From Bog-756 sp963835465 (GTDB lineage Bacteria > Actinomycetota > Acidimicrobiia > Acidimicrobiales > RAAP-2): a stretch of DNA of 64,000 nucleotides. A program made the position numbers and the translations under genes. Below the pieces are notes generated by a model. It was not told the DNA's origin. It searched no databases and worked only from the letters and a program-made list of their open reading frames with translations. Of this stretch, positions 28,667 to 37,712 are shown piece by piece (within the stretch, counting starts at the first letter, position 1; each line of letters begins with the position of its first letter). Where the stretch lies: NCBI GenBank assembly GCA_963835465.1, contig CAWIFR010000005.1:310001-374000 (forward strand), read 5' to 3'.

Positions 28667-29848
28667 GTGACCGCGCCTGCCCTTCTCCGCGGACGACCTG
28701 GTGGCCGCGGCCACCGAAGCCACCGGCCTCGACGACTTCGGCGAGCCCACCTGGCGGGAGGGCCTCGACCGGATGCTCGAGGACCTGGACCGCTCGGCCC
28801 GACTCAACGAGCTGGGGGTGACCATCGTCCAGACGCGAGTTCACCGGGTACCTCGCCAACCGGCTCCGGATCCTCGACTGGCGGGCCAACCACCCGGCGG
28901 TCGGCTGACGGGGAGATCCTCGGCCCCTGGTCATCTGCGGCCAGCCGCGGACGGGCACCACCATCCTCTTCGACCTGCTGGCCCAGGATCCGGCCCATCG
29001 GGCCCCGCTCACCTGGGAGGTGGACTTCCCGGTGCCCGCCACCCACCACCGCCACCTACGACACCGATCCCCGGATCGAGGAGTCGGAGGTCATGTCGGG
29101 CATGGCCGACCAGATCATCCCGGGCTTCACCGCCTTCCATCCCCTCGGGGCCCGCCTGGCCCAGGAGTGCGCCCGCATCACCGCGAGCGAGTTCCGCTCG
29201 ATGATGTTCCAGACCCAGTACGACGTCCCCGCGTACGAGGAGTGGCTGCTGCACGAGGCCGATCCGGCACCGCTCTACCGGTGGCACCGGATCTACCTCC
29301 AGCACCTCCAGTCCGAGCACGCCGCCGACCGCTGGCTGATCAAGTCGCCGGCCCACCTCTGGCACCTCGGGGCGCTGATGGCCGAGTACCCCGACGCCGT
29401 GGTCATCCAGACCCACCGCGACCCCCTGAAGGTGATCACCTCGATCAGCGCCCTGGTGGCCCACCTGCGCCGCATGGCCAGTGACCACAGCTCGGTGGCC
29501 CGGGCCGCCGCCCAGTACAGCGAGGACATCTTCGTCGGCCTCGAGCGGTCCCTGGTCGCCCGGACCGACGGCACGCTGCCGGCCGGACAGGTGATCGACG
29601 TGCAGTTCGCCGAGTTCATGGCCGACCCCTTCGCCACCATCGGGGCCGTCTACGACCAGCTGGGCCTGCCGCTCACCGCGAGGCCGAGTCGCGGATGCGC
29701 GAGTTCCTGGCCACCCATCCGGGGGACGGGGGCGGCGGTCGGGACCCGGTACACGTGGGCCGACACCGGCCTCGACGAGCGGGCCCTGCGCGAGCGGGCC
29801 GCCCCCTACCAGGAGTACTTCGGGGTGCCCAGCGAGGCGTTGGCCTGA
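28667..29848 (+). CDS. Sulfotransferase-family protein (frameshifted)
   Basis: A PAPS-dependent sulfotransferase of about 391 residues. The 5' phosphosulfate loop is CGQPRTGTTILFDLLAQD; the 3' phosphate-binding segment is IQTHRDPLKVITSISALV. Other family-typical parts are WLIKSPAHLWHLGALMAEYP and IDVQFAEFMADPFATIGAVY. It should transfer sulfate to a lipid, steroid or small alcohol. Several insertions break the frame, mainly in the first 400 bases and at the 3' end, but all core motifs lie in readable pieces. The GTG at 28667 follows the DUF1214-like gene by 6 bp. Confidence 0.85.
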   Translation: MTAPALLRGRPGGRGHRSHRPRRLRRAHLAGGPRPDARGPGPLGPTQRAGGDHRPDASSPGTSPTGSGSSTGGPTTRRSADGEILGPWSSAASRGRAPPSSSTCWPRIRPIGPRSPGRWTSRCPPPTTATYDTDPRIEESEVMSGMADQIIPGFTAFHPLGARLAQECARITASEFRSMMFQTQYDVPAYEEWLLHEADPAPLYRWHRIYLQHLQSEHAADRWLIKSPAHLWHLGALMAEYPDAVVIQTHRDPLKVITSISALVAHLRRMASDHSSVARAAAQYSEDIFVGLERSLVARTDGTLPAGQVIDVQFAEFMADPFATIGAVYDQLGLPLTARPSRGCASSWPPIRGTGAAVGTRYTWADTGLDERALRERAAPYQEYFGVPSEALA

Positions 29849-29884
29849 GCCGACCGGCCCTGGGCCGCCCGGCCCGGGCCGGGG

Positions 29885-30266
29885 TCAGTCCGGGGTCGGC
29901 GCGGTGTGGGCGGCGACCTGGTCGTCGATCTGGTGCAGGTCGAAGTAGTCCCGCCACCGGGTGACGAGCCCGTCGGGGTCGACGTCCACCACGGTGGAGC
30001 CGTGGATCTCGATGGGGATGGTGCCGCCCGAGGGTGCCGCGGCCGATCCACTCGAAGGCACCGCCCCGGTCGTCGCCGTGCACCCAGATGATCTCCTGGC
30101 GCCAGTCGGGGAACGAGGCCTGGGTCATCTCCTCGATGGCGGCCAGGTCGGAGGTGGGCTCGTTGACCGGGTCGCTGAACAGCGCCCCAGGGGCGAAGAA
30201 GGACGGGAAGTCGCCGTCGGGCCCGAGGGCGTGCTCCAGGCGCTGCGCCCACGACGACCAGTCCAT
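29885..30266 (-). CDS. SnoaL-like / NTF2-fold protein (frameshifted)
   Basis: A small NTF2-like protein of about 126 residues. It has DWSSWAQRLEHALGPDGDFP, FFAPGALFSDPVNEPT, then FEWIGRGTLGGTI and VVDVDPDGLVTRWRDYFDLH, the last being the typical SnoaL C-terminal strand with DYxD-like end. One extra base near 30037 breaks the frame. ATG at 30266 was preferred; GTG at 30275 is in frame. It is convergent with the sulfotransferase gene and divergent from the amidohydrolase. Ligand binding or isomerase activity is inferred from family only. Confidence 0.7.
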
Positions 30267-30362
30267 GGCGGCCACCGTACCCCTCCCGTCGCCGGTGGAC
30301 AGGGTCCCGCACTAGTCTGCGCCTGACCGGGCGGGGGACCCGAGTCCGGGGGAGGCAAGTCG

Positions 30363-31737
30363 ATGGCAGCACACGATGGTGTCGGCCCGTCCAGCGGACG
30401 GCCCTACGTGGTGGTGTCGGCCGACGCCCACGCGGCGCCGGACACCCTCGACGAGTTCCTCTCCTACGTCGACCCGTCCGACCGCGAGGCGGTGGCCGCC
30501 TTCGGTGACCTCTCGGCCGTGGCCATCCCGATGTTCGGGGGGGTCGACCCCGGCGAGGTCGACGACGCCGACGCCGTGCGGGCGGTGGCCACCCGGCGGC
30601 TGGCCGGGATGGGTGTCGACACCGACGCCGCCTCGTACTGGCTGGCCCGGTACGGCGAGGAGTGGGTCTTCCCCTCCGACGCCGGGGGACGGCGCCTGGC
30701 CTACCTCGAGGACCAGGGGATCCACGCCGAGGTGGTCTTCCCGGGCCCGGTGCTGGCCGGTGGGCTGTCGCCGGCCATGTACCTCGGAGGCCACTCGTCC
30801 AAGAACCTCGGACATGGTGTGGCCGGCCCTGTGGGCCTACTACCGCTGGCTGGCCGAGTTCGTGGCTGCCGCCCCCGGGCGGCGCACCGGGTGCATCCCC
30901 ATCGACCTCCACGACATGGACCGGGCCGTGGAGGCCATCGCCTGGGCCCGGGAGCACGGACATCCACGGCGGCGTGATGCTGCCGGCCATGTCCCTGCGC
31001 ACCGGGCTGCCCGGCTACGCCGACGAGTACTACGAGCCGCTGTGGAGCGGCGTGCGAGGAGCACGATGTCGTGGTCAACCTGCACACCGGGGCGTCGGGG
31101 TCGGCCACCGACGCCAAGCAGCTCTACGACGCCAAGCACGGGGGGTTCCTCGGGCCTCTACGAGGTCTTCGTGTTCACCCGCCGGCCCCTGTGGTTCATG
31201 ATCTTCGGCGGCGTCTTCGACCGCCATCCGGACCTGAAGGTCGTGGTCACCGAGAACGGGGTGCAGTGGCTGCCCTCGCTGGTGCGGGACATGGAGTCCT
31301 TCTTCGACACCCACGGCGGTGCGCCGGTCCGCTCCTACCTGTCCATGCGGCCCAAGGAGTACGTCGACCGGCACGTGTTCCTGGGCGGCTCGCTGATGAA
31401 CCGCGGCGAGGCCGAGATGCGCGAGGAGATCGGAGTGGACCGGCTCATGTGGGGGGCCGACTACCCCCACCTCGAGGGCGCCGCCCCGGTCCACCGGCTG
31501 GTCCTCCGCCAGGTCTTCGGCGGGATGCCCGAGGCCGACCTGCGCCCGATCCTGGGCGGCAACGCCTGCCGGGTGTTCGGGTTCGACGAGGCCGGCCTCC
31601 AGGAGGTGGCCGACCGGGTCGGGCCCACCGTGGCCGACCTGTCGACCACGGTGGCCATGGACGAGATCCCCGAGACCTTCAGCTGGAGCCTGGCCCGGCC
31701 GGTCCCGCTGGTCACCGCCCCCGGTGCCCCGTCCTGA
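30363..31737 (+). CDS. Amidohydrolase-2-family protein, second copy (frameshifted)
   Basis: An ACMSD-like TIM-barrel protein of about 456 residues, a distant relative of the one at 23215. The N-terminal metal site is VVVSADAHAAPDTLDEF. Strands contain VVNLHTGASGSAT, KVVVTENGVQWLPSLVRDME and the metal Asp motif RLMWGADYPHLEGA. Four insertions (near 30815, 30960, 31055 and 31155) break the frame; the last half is clean. The family contains decarboxylases and cyclic-amide hydrolases. It heads a co-directional run with the acyl-CoA synthetase and the SRPBCC gene. Confidence 0.82.
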
Positions 31738-31773
31738 GCCGGCGGCGGGCCGGTCCTGCCGCCCGGGCGACCA

Positions 31774-33315
31774 GTGACCGGGTTGCTCACCGACCAGCTC
31801 CGGATCATGGCTGCCGCCTATCCCGACGAGGTGGCCTACCGGAACCTCGGGGACGGCACGTCCATCACCTTCGACCGGTGGGAGCAGAGGTCCAACCAGT
31901 TGGCGCGCGGCCTGGCTGCCCGCGGGGTCGCCAAGGGTGACCGGGTGGCCATCGTCATGGAGGCCGACCACATCCTCGACTGGATCGTGGCCTACAGCGC
32001 CACCCACAAGCTGGGAGCGGTGGCCGTCCCCCTGAACAACCGGCTCTCGCCGCCCGAGGTCCGCGGCATCCTGGAGCACGCCGACGTCACCGCCGTGCTC
32101 ACCAGCGGCAGCTACGGGGACTCGGTGGGCCCGCTGATCGGCTCGCTTCCCTCCCTGGTCCTGGTGGCCGCGGTGGGCGGTCCGGGGATCGAGGGGGCGG
32201 TCCCGCTCGAGGAGGTGCTGGCCGAGGACGGCTCGGCCGTCCAGGCTCCCCTCGAAGGCGGAGACCTGGCCGACATCATGTACACCTCGGGCACCACCGG
32301 GAGGCCCAAGGGGGTGGCCGTGCGCCACGACCAGGTGGCCCGGGTGCCCAACCAGCTGCCGGAGTGGCTGGGCACCGGATGGCTGAGCGCCTCGCCGGTC
32401 TTCACCTTCGCCGGGCTGGGCTTCATCCACAACCCGATGAAGGCCGGGATGGTCCTGCTCTACCTGCCGCACTTCGATGCGGGGACGTGGCTCGGGATCG
32501 TGGAGCGGGAGCGGCCGCACTCGGCCTTCGTGGTCCCGGCCATGGCCCAGCTGCTCATCCACCATCCGGGGTTCGAGGCCGCCGACCTCAGCAGCCTGCA
32601 GCTGCTGGTGCTGGGCAGCGCCCCCCTGGCGCCGAACACCCTCCAGGTCCTCCAGGCCAAGCTGCCCGGCACGGCCGTGCTCAACAGCTACGGCATGACC
32701 GAGGGCGGGCATGCCACCTTCACCATGGACCCCGAGGCGGCCCGGACCCGGCCCGGGGCGGTGGGACGGCCGACGCCGCCGGTCGAGGTCCGCATCGTGG
32801 ACGAGGACGGCCGGGACTGTCCCACCGGGACGGTCGGCGAGGTCCTCACCCGGAATCCTGCGGGCCACCGCGAGTACTACCGGGACCCCGAGGCCACCGA
32901 ACGTCAGTGGGAGGGGGGCTGGCTGCACACCGGCGACCTCGGCCACCTCGACGCCGAGGGCTACCTCTACATCGTGGGCCGGAAGAAGGAGATGATCGTC
33001 CGGGGTGGGATGAACGTCTATGCCGATGATGTCGAGGCCGCCCTCCAGGCCCACCCCGACGTGGTGGAGGCCGCCGTCGTGGGCATCCCCCACGACGTGC
33101 TGGGCGAGGACGTCGCCGCCTACGTGGTGCTGCGGCCGGGGTCGGGAACCACGGTCGTCGAGGTGATCGCCTTCGCCGGCGGGCGCCTGGCCGACTACAA
33201 GGTGCCGCGGCAGGTGGTGGCCGTGGACGAACTCCCCCGCAACGCCGGGGGCAAGGTGGTCAAGGCGAAGCTGGCGTCGGCCACCGTCGTGGACCGGTCG
33301 GTGACGGCACCGTGA
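31774..33315 (+). CDS. Acyl-CoA synthetase (AMP-forming)
   Basis: A 513-residue ANL enzyme with an intact frame. ATP-binding motif IMYTSGTTGRPKGVAVRHDQ; mid-domain SYGMTEGGHATFT; the hinge and Asp region WLHTGDLGHLDAEGYLYIVG; the final catalytic Lys region NAGGKVVKAKL. It should form acyl-AMP and then an acyl-CoA from a fatty or cyclic carboxylic acid, feeding beta-oxidation-like degradation. The start is GTG at 31774, 37 bp after the amidohydrolase stop, so an operon is likely. Substrate size is not clear. Confidence 0.9.
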   Translation: MTGLLTDQLRIMAAAYPDEVAYRNLGDGTSITFDRWEQRSNQLARGLAARGVAKGDRVAIVMEADHILDWIVAYSATHKLGAVAVPLNNRLSPPEVRGILEHADVTAVLTSGSYGDSVGPLIGSLPSLVLVAAVGGPGIEGAVPLEEVLAEDGSAVQAPLEGGDLADIMYTSGTTGRPKGVAVRHDQVARVPNQLPEWLGTGWLSASPVFTFAGLGFIHNPMKAGMVLLYLPHFDAGTWLGIVERERPHSAFVVPAMAQLLIHHPGFEAADLSSLQLLVLGSAPLAPNTLQVLQAKLPGTAVLNSYGMTEGGHATFTMDPEAARTRPGAVGRPTPPVEVRIVDEDGRDCPTGTVGEVLTRNPAGHREYYRDPEATERQWEGGWLHTGDLGHLDAEGYLYIVGRKKEMIVRGGMNVYADDVEAALQAHPDVVEAAVVGIPHDVLGEDVAAYVVLRPGSGTTVVEVIAFAGGRLADYKVPRQVVAVDELPRNAGGKVVKAKLASATVVDRSVTAP

Positions 33316-33363
33316 GGGGGCCGGGAGTGTCAGCCATAGGCAGGAGAGACGGGAGACGCGGAC

Positions 33364-33855
33364 ATGCAGGTCCATAACTTCGACTTCGTGGTCGACGGCA
33401 CGCCCGAGGAGGTCTGGGACGTCATCTGGACCCGGACCCGGGCCGGGGTCAAGACCGACACGGTGACCATCGAGATCTACCACCAGGGTGACGAGGAGGG
33501 GAACGGCCTGGTCCGGCACTGCTACTTCCCGGTCCCCAAGTACCTGCTGTCCAAGGGCCGGGCCCAGTCGTGGGAGTGGATCACCGAGTCCCGGCGGCCG
33601 GTGTCGTGGCGCTATGACGCCATCGGCAAGCCCCTGTGGTCGCGTGCCTCGGGGCTGACCCGGCTGGAGGACCTGGGCGGTGGGAAGACCCGGGTCCACT
33701 TCCAGGAGACCTACGAGGTGTTCAACCCGGTGATGCGGGCGCTGTTCGAGAAGCGGGTGCACCACTTCATCTCCAAGGACAACGACAAGCTCATCGAGGC
33801 GTCACTGGTGCGGTCGTTGAAGAAGCTGCACGAGCAGAGGGCCGAGCCCGCCTGA
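33364..33855 (+). CDS. SRPBCC-family (START-like) protein
   Basis: A 163-residue polyketide cyclase/lipid-binding START-like protein. It opens with QVHNFDFVVDGTPEEVWDVI, and the last long helix (VMRALFEKRVHHFISKDNDKL) is typical of the fold. A hydrophobic cavity for a lipid-like or ring compound is expected. A good ribosome site (AGGAGA, 33340-33345) precedes ATG 33364. It follows the acyl-CoA synthetase by 48 bp and ends 7 bp before the convergent hydroxylase gene. Ligand binding in the same pathway is inferred from the position. Confidence 0.85.
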   Translation: MQVHNFDFVVDGTPEEVWDVIWTRTRAGVKTDTVTIEIYHQGDEEGNGLVRHCYFPVPKYLLSKGRAQSWEWITESRRPVSWRYDAIGKPLWSRASGLTRLEDLGGGKTRVHFQETYEVFNPVMRALFEKRVHHFISKDNDKLIEASLVRSLKKLHEQRAEPA

Positions 33856-33861
33856 GCCCGG

Positions 33862-35004
33862 TCAGCTTGCGGCGAGCGATGCCGGGGGTCGGCCCGTCGC
33901 CCGGGCGGCGCCCCAGCCCGGTCCCCGCACCACGTGGGCGAGGCGCTCGGCCCACGTGGTCGACCCGGCCACGTCGCGGAACATGGCGGCGAACTCGTGG
34001 GTGGCGATGGTGCCGGGGTTGAAGCTCTTGATGTCCTTGGTCAGCCCGTAGACGACGGGCTGACCCTCGCGCTCGAAGGTGCCGAACAACCGGTCCCACA
34101 CGATGAGGATGCTGCCGTGGTTGCGGTCGAGGTACTGCGAGTTGGAGCCGTGGTGCACCCGGTGGTGAGACGGGGAGTTGAGGACCCCTTCGGGCGGCCC
34201 GAGGCGGCCGATGGTCTCGGTGTGGATCCAGAACTGGTAGAGGAGGTTGACGCCCCGGGCCGTGGCCACCAGCTCGGGGGAGATCCCGGCCAGGCAGAGC
34301 AGCCCGTAGGGCACCGAGGTGCCGAGGGTGTCGGCCACCGGCTGGCGCAGCGCGGTGGAGAGGTTGTAGCGCTCGCTCGAATGGTGGACGACGTGGATGG
34401 CCCACAGGTGGCGGCTCTCGTGCATGAGCCGGTGGTTCCAGTAGTAGATGAAGTCCCAGCCGAGGACGGCGAGCGCCACGGCCAACGGCCCCCGGCCCAG
34501 GTCGGGAAGTCGGCGGTGCCCCCACAGGCGCCGGGGTGCGGTCCGCTCCGCCCAGGTGGCGGCCAGGGCGGTGCCGGCCAGGGCGATGGTGGCCACCCCG
34601 CCCACGGAGGCCACCCGGCGGGCCCGGTCGATGACGGGGGGAGGGCTGGGCGGGACGGCCCCGGGCCCCTCGTCGGCAAGGCCGGCCCGGGTGGCGCGGC
34701 GGACCATCCGGTCCGCGGCGGTGGTTACCGCGGCGCCGGCCACGGCCAGGGCCACCACGGCCCGCCCCCGCCTCCCGTGCCCGAGGCGGAAGGGCCGGAG
34801 GAGACGGGGGACGACGAAGGGGGCGATCAGGCTGCCCGTCCCCATGGCCAGGCTGGCCAGGGTGTCACGGCGCTCGTACTGGCCGGCCGACGGCCCCTCG
34901 CGCTCCGCCCTCCGGCGGAGCCAGACGTACTCGACGGCCATGCTCCCGAAGTAGAAGGGGACGGCGAGGACGGTCAGGTCGCGGGTCGGGCGGGCCGCCT
35001 CCAT
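33862..35004 (-). CDS. Sterol desaturase / fatty-acid hydroxylase family membrane enzyme
   Basis: A 380-residue membrane di-iron enzyme with an intact frame. Three His clusters of the fatty-acid hydroxylase family are present: NHRLMHES, HVVHHSSE (around residues 200-220) and HHRVHHGSN (around 280). Several hydrophobic spans precede them (SLAMGTGSLIAPFVVP, VVALAVAGAAVTTAAD, VATIALAGTALAATW). It should hydroxylate or desaturate a lipid or sterol-like acyl chain using O2 and an electron donor. The ATG at 35004 overlaps the thiolase stop by one base (TGATG), so it is coupled to the thiolase-DUF35 genes. Confidence 0.9.
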   Translation of the reverse strand: MEAARPTRDLTVLAVPFYFGSMAVEYVWLRRRAEREGPSAGQYERRDTLASLAMGTGSLIAPFVVPRLLRPFRLGHGRRGRAVVALAVAGAAVTTAADRMVRRATRAGLADEGPGAVPPSPPPVIDRARRVASVGGVATIALAGTALAATWAERTAPRRLWGHRRLPDLGRGPLAVALAVLGWDFIYYWNHRLMHESRHLWAIHVVHHSSERYNLSTALRQPVADTLGTSVPYGLLCLAGISPELVATARGVNLLYQFWIHTETIGRLGPPEGVLNSPSHHRVHHGSNSQYLDRNHGSILIVWDRLFGTFEREGQPVVYGLTKDIKSFNPGTIATHEFAAMFRDVAGSTTWAERLAHVVRGPGWGAARATGRPPASLAAS

Positions 35005-36128
35005 CAGCTGACCAGCACGCTGACGCAGGCGTTGGCGCCCCGACCGATCACATGGGCCAGGCCCACCCGGGCGCCGTCCACCTGCCGGGCGCCGGCCGTG
35101 CCCCGCAGCTGGCGGACCACCTCCACCACCTGGCCCAGGGCCGACGCCCCGAGGGGCTCCCCCTTGGACAGCAGACCACCCGACGGGTTGACCGGGATCC
35201 GGCCACCGACCTCGGTGTCCCCGGCGGCCAGCAGGGCGGCCTGGCCTCCCGGACCGCACAGTCCGAGCTCGGCCCAGGCCAGCAGCTCACGGGCGGCGTC
35301 GGTGTCCTGGCACTCGACCACGTCCACGTCCTCAGGGCCGAGGCCGGCCTGGGCGTAGGCGTCCTGGGCGGCCAGGGTGGTCGGCGGGGTGATGGACGTG
35401 TCGTCGATGCCGCTGAGCGGCGAGTCCTCGCCCAGCACGCTGCCCGGCAGGTGGGACCGCAGCGAGATGCCGGCCAGGCGGATGCCGGCATCGGCCCGCT
35501 CGAGGACCACGGCCGCCGCCCCCTCGTTGGGCGAGCACAGCATGAACAGGGTCAGCGGAGGGCAGATCATCTTGGCGGCCAGCACCTCTTCGACGGTCAC
35601 CGGCTTGGTGAACATGGCGTCGGGATTGGCCACGCCGTGGCGGCGGTTCTTGACCACCACCTGGGCGAGGTGGTCTTCGGTCATGCCGGTGTCGGACAGG
35701 AGTCGCTGGGCCCGCAGGGCGAAGAAGGCCGGGGCCGGGTTGAGCCCGGCGGCCTCCTGCCAGGGGGCGAAGAAGGACGACCTGATGATCCCCTTGGGCA
35801 TCTTCTCCAGCCCGAAGACCAGCACCCGGTCGTGTTGGCCCGAGGCGATGGACGCCGCCCCCAGCTGGAGGGCGGCCCCACCGGAGGCGCAGCCGGCCTC
35901 GACGTCGTAGATCGGGATGCCGGTGCCGGCCAGGGACGACAGGACCCGGTGACCGGCGGCCACCCCTCCGTAGGCGGTGCCGCAGAAGGCGGCCTGGACG
36001 TCGCCCGCGCCGATGCCGGCTTCGGCCAGGGCAGCGCGTACCGCCACCACACCCATGGCCGTGCCGGTCAGGTCGCCGAACCGGCCGAAGGGATGGAGGC
36101 CCACGCCGGTGATGCGGACGTCGCTCAC
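35004..36128 (-). CDS. Thiolase-fold protein (SCP-x/Ltp2-like)
   Basis: A 374-residue thiolase-superfamily protein. The nucleophile loop EAGCASGGAALQLG keeps Cys. The C-terminal region reads KGEPLGASALGQ, so the usual catalytic His of GHPxGxxG is Glu. This matches the Ltp2-like branch, where a thiolase-fold enzyme pairs with a DUF35 protein and does a retro-aldol cleavage instead of thiolysis (established for steroid side-chain degradation). The neighbouring gene at 36125 is such a DUF35/OB-fold protein and overlaps by 4 bases. GTG 36128 is the start. An aldolase or lipid-transfer role is therefore preferred over thiolysis. Confidence 0.82.
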   Translation of the reverse strand: MSDVRITGVGLHPFGRFGDLTGTAMGVVAVRAALAEAGIGAGDVQAAFCGTAYGGVAAGHRVLSSLAGTGIPIYDVEAGCASGGAALQLGAASIASGQHDRVLVFGLEKMPKGIIRSSFFAPWQEAAGLNPAPAFFALRAQRLLSDTGMTEDHLAQVVVKNRRHGVANPDAMFTKPVTVEEVLAAKMICPPLTLFMLCSPNEGAAAVVLERADAGIRLAGISLRSHLPGSVLGEDSPLSGIDDTSITPPTTLAAQDAYAQAGLGPEDVDVVECQDTDAARELLAWAELGLCGPGGQAALLAAGDTEVGGRIPVNPSGGLLSKGEPLGASALGQVVEVVRQLRGTAGARQVDGARVGLAHVIGRGANACVSVLVS

Positions 36129-36514
36129 GGCCGGAACACCCAGGTCACCGACGGCTCGCCGTCCGGACCGGGGAGCTCCTCCCCGGCCAGCTGCACCGGT
36201 GTGCCGGGGACGAGCTCCTCGCCCTGCAGCCTGGTCACCACCCGCAGCAGGGGCTCGCCGTCCAGCTCGACGACGCCCAACCCGTAGGGGACCGGCCCGG
36301 CGTACCCCGGAGGGGCAGTGTTCACCGTGGTGTGCAGCCAGACCGTGCCGGTGCGGGGCAGGTCGATCGGCTCGACGTCGTCGGCGCCGGTGAACGGGCA
36401 GACCGGGCTCGGCGGGAAGTGGCGGAGGCCGCTGGTGGCCGACCACCCGCCCAGGAGGGTCACGCCGTCGTCGTCCACCCGCAGCACAGCCGGGTCGATG
36501 GGGCGTGTCGACAT
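36125..36514 (-). CDS. DUF35-type OB-fold protein (partner of thiolase-like enzyme)
   Basis: A 129-residue OB-fold protein of the DUF35/acyl-CoA-associated type. It reads GGWSATSGLRHFPPSPVCPF at the position of the rubredoxin-like zinc ribbon, but only one Cys is left of the usual four, so the ribbon is probably degenerate. OB strands include GTVWLHTTVNTAPPGYAG, PVPYGLGVVELDGEPLLRVV and LQGEELVPGTPVQL. The start is ATG at 36514. It overlaps the thiolase gene by 4 bases, as in known thiolase-DUF35 pairs in which the DUF35 protein assembles with and activates the aldolase. Confidence 0.82.
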   Translation of the reverse strand: MSTRPIDPAVLRVDDDGVTLLGGWSATSGLRHFPPSPVCPFTGADDVEPIDLPRTGTVWLHTTVNTAPPGYAGPVPYGLGVVELDGEPLLRVVTRLQGEELVPGTPVQLAGEELPGPDGEPSVTWVFRP

Positions 36515-36548
36515 GCCAGGACTATGGCACACGGGGAGCGTCCAACGG

Positions 36549-37164
36549 TCAGCCCCAGTCGGCCTGGAGATCCCCGTCGGGCCCGGGCCGGAAGACGGGC
36601 ATCGATCCGAGGGCCACCACGGTGTCGGCGTCGGGTCCGAGCGTGTCCCGCCAGGCACTCCCCTCGGTCATCAGCACGCCCACGGCCACGGGCTCCCCCC
36701 CGCTCCGCCGCACGAGGGAGAGGGCCGCCGCCGTGGAGGCCCCGGTGGAGACCACGTCGTCCACCACCACCACCCGGCGGCCCGACACCGCCCCGGCCCG
36801 GGCCGGATCCATCCGCAGGGTCTGCTGACTGTCGGTGGTGATGGACCGGACCGGCTCGGCCAGCGACTGGCCCAGGTGGATCTTGGGGGTCTTGTGCAGG
36901 ATCACGTAGTCGTCGAGGCCGAGGGCCCGGCTGACCTCGATGGCGAGGGGGATGCCCATGGTGGCCACCGACACCACCACCTCGGGAGCCAGCGGGGCCA
37001 GTCTGTGCGGCCAGCTCCGCCCCGGCCGTCTCGGCGAAGGCCACACCGAGGTCGACGCAGATGAGCAGGGCGATGGTGCAGTCGGCGGCCACCGGCACCA
37101 GGGGCAGCTCCACCCGCTGGGAGCCGACGGTGGTGCGGTAGGTCGGGTGGGCGCTCATGACCAT
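36549..37164 (-). CDS. Phosphoribosyltransferase-family protein (frameshifted)
   Basis: A type I phosphoribosyltransferase-fold protein of about 204 residues. The PRPP-binding loop is VVVVDDVVSTGASTAAALSL (two acidic residues followed by DDVVSTG). The start is ATGATGATG-like at 37164/37158; the N-terminus is typical of adenine/xanthine-type PRTases (YRTTVGSQRVELPLVP and a dPRPP-like VVVSVATMGIPLA). One extra base near 37010 breaks the frame. Its role would be purine salvage or PRPP-dependent regulation. It ends 35 bp from the DUF35 gene on the same strand. Confidence 0.8.
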
Positions 37165-37238
37165 GACTCTCCTCCTGCGTTCGGATCGGTGCAAACGGCG
37201 CTCGAGGATGGTGGCCGCACCGGCCCTACCCTGGGTGG

Positions 37239-37700
37239 GTGGCCGCACCCGTCTTCACCCACCGAGGTGGCTACTCGTTCGGGCTGGCCCCCGACGAGCT
37301 GTGGAGCAGGATCGAGGACGTCGACCAGTTCGAGGGGTGGTGGCCCTGGCTCTCCGAGTTCCGGCTGGAAGGGGATGGGCTGACCGAGGGCTCGCTACTG
37401 CAGGGCGTGGTCACCCCGCCGCTGCCCTACCGGATGCGGCTGACCGTCGAGCTCGGCCGGTGCGAGCGGCCCCGGGCCCTCGACGCCACCATCAGCGGCG
37501 ACCTCCGGGGGGAGGCCCGGCTGCGCATCCGCCCCGAGGGCGGGGGCTCGATGGTGGGCATGGCCTGGAGGATCGAGGTGCGCCAGCCGGTGATGCGCGT
37601 GGCCGCCCGGTTCGGGCGGCCGCTGCTCCAGTGGGGCCACGACCGGGTGGTCGAGACCACGGTGGCCGCCTTCCGCCGCCGGGTCGAGGCCCCGTCGTAG
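37239..37700 (+). CDS. SRPBCC-family (START-like) protein
   Basis: A 153-residue START-like protein with an intact frame. It has GGYSFGLAPDELWSRIEDVD, WWPWLSEFRLEGDG and the C-terminal helix VMRVAARFGRPLLQWGHDRV. Members bind lipids, polyketides or quinones. The GTG at 37239 diverges from the phosphoribosyltransferase gene 74 bp away. It ends 12 bp before the convergent UbiA-like membrane gene. A role in quinone or lipid handling is possible given the cluster to its right, but this is inference. Confidence 0.82.
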   Translation: MAAPVFTHRGGYSFGLAPDELWSRIEDVDQFEGWWPWLSEFRLEGDGLTEGSLLQGVVTPPLPYRMRLTVELGRCERPRALDATISGDLRGEARLRIRPEGGGSMVGMAWRIEVRQPVMRVAARFGRPLLQWGHDRVVETTVAAFRRRVEAPS

Positions 37701-37712
37701 GAGCCGTCCGGG

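Noticed and set aside
31075..33765. A very long minus-strand open frame (about 896 codons) opposite the amidohydrolase and acyl-CoA synthetase genes
   Set aside because: It is antisense to two clear enzyme genes, has Gly/Arg/Pro/His-rich low-complexity content and no family motif. High GC makes such shadow frames common here.
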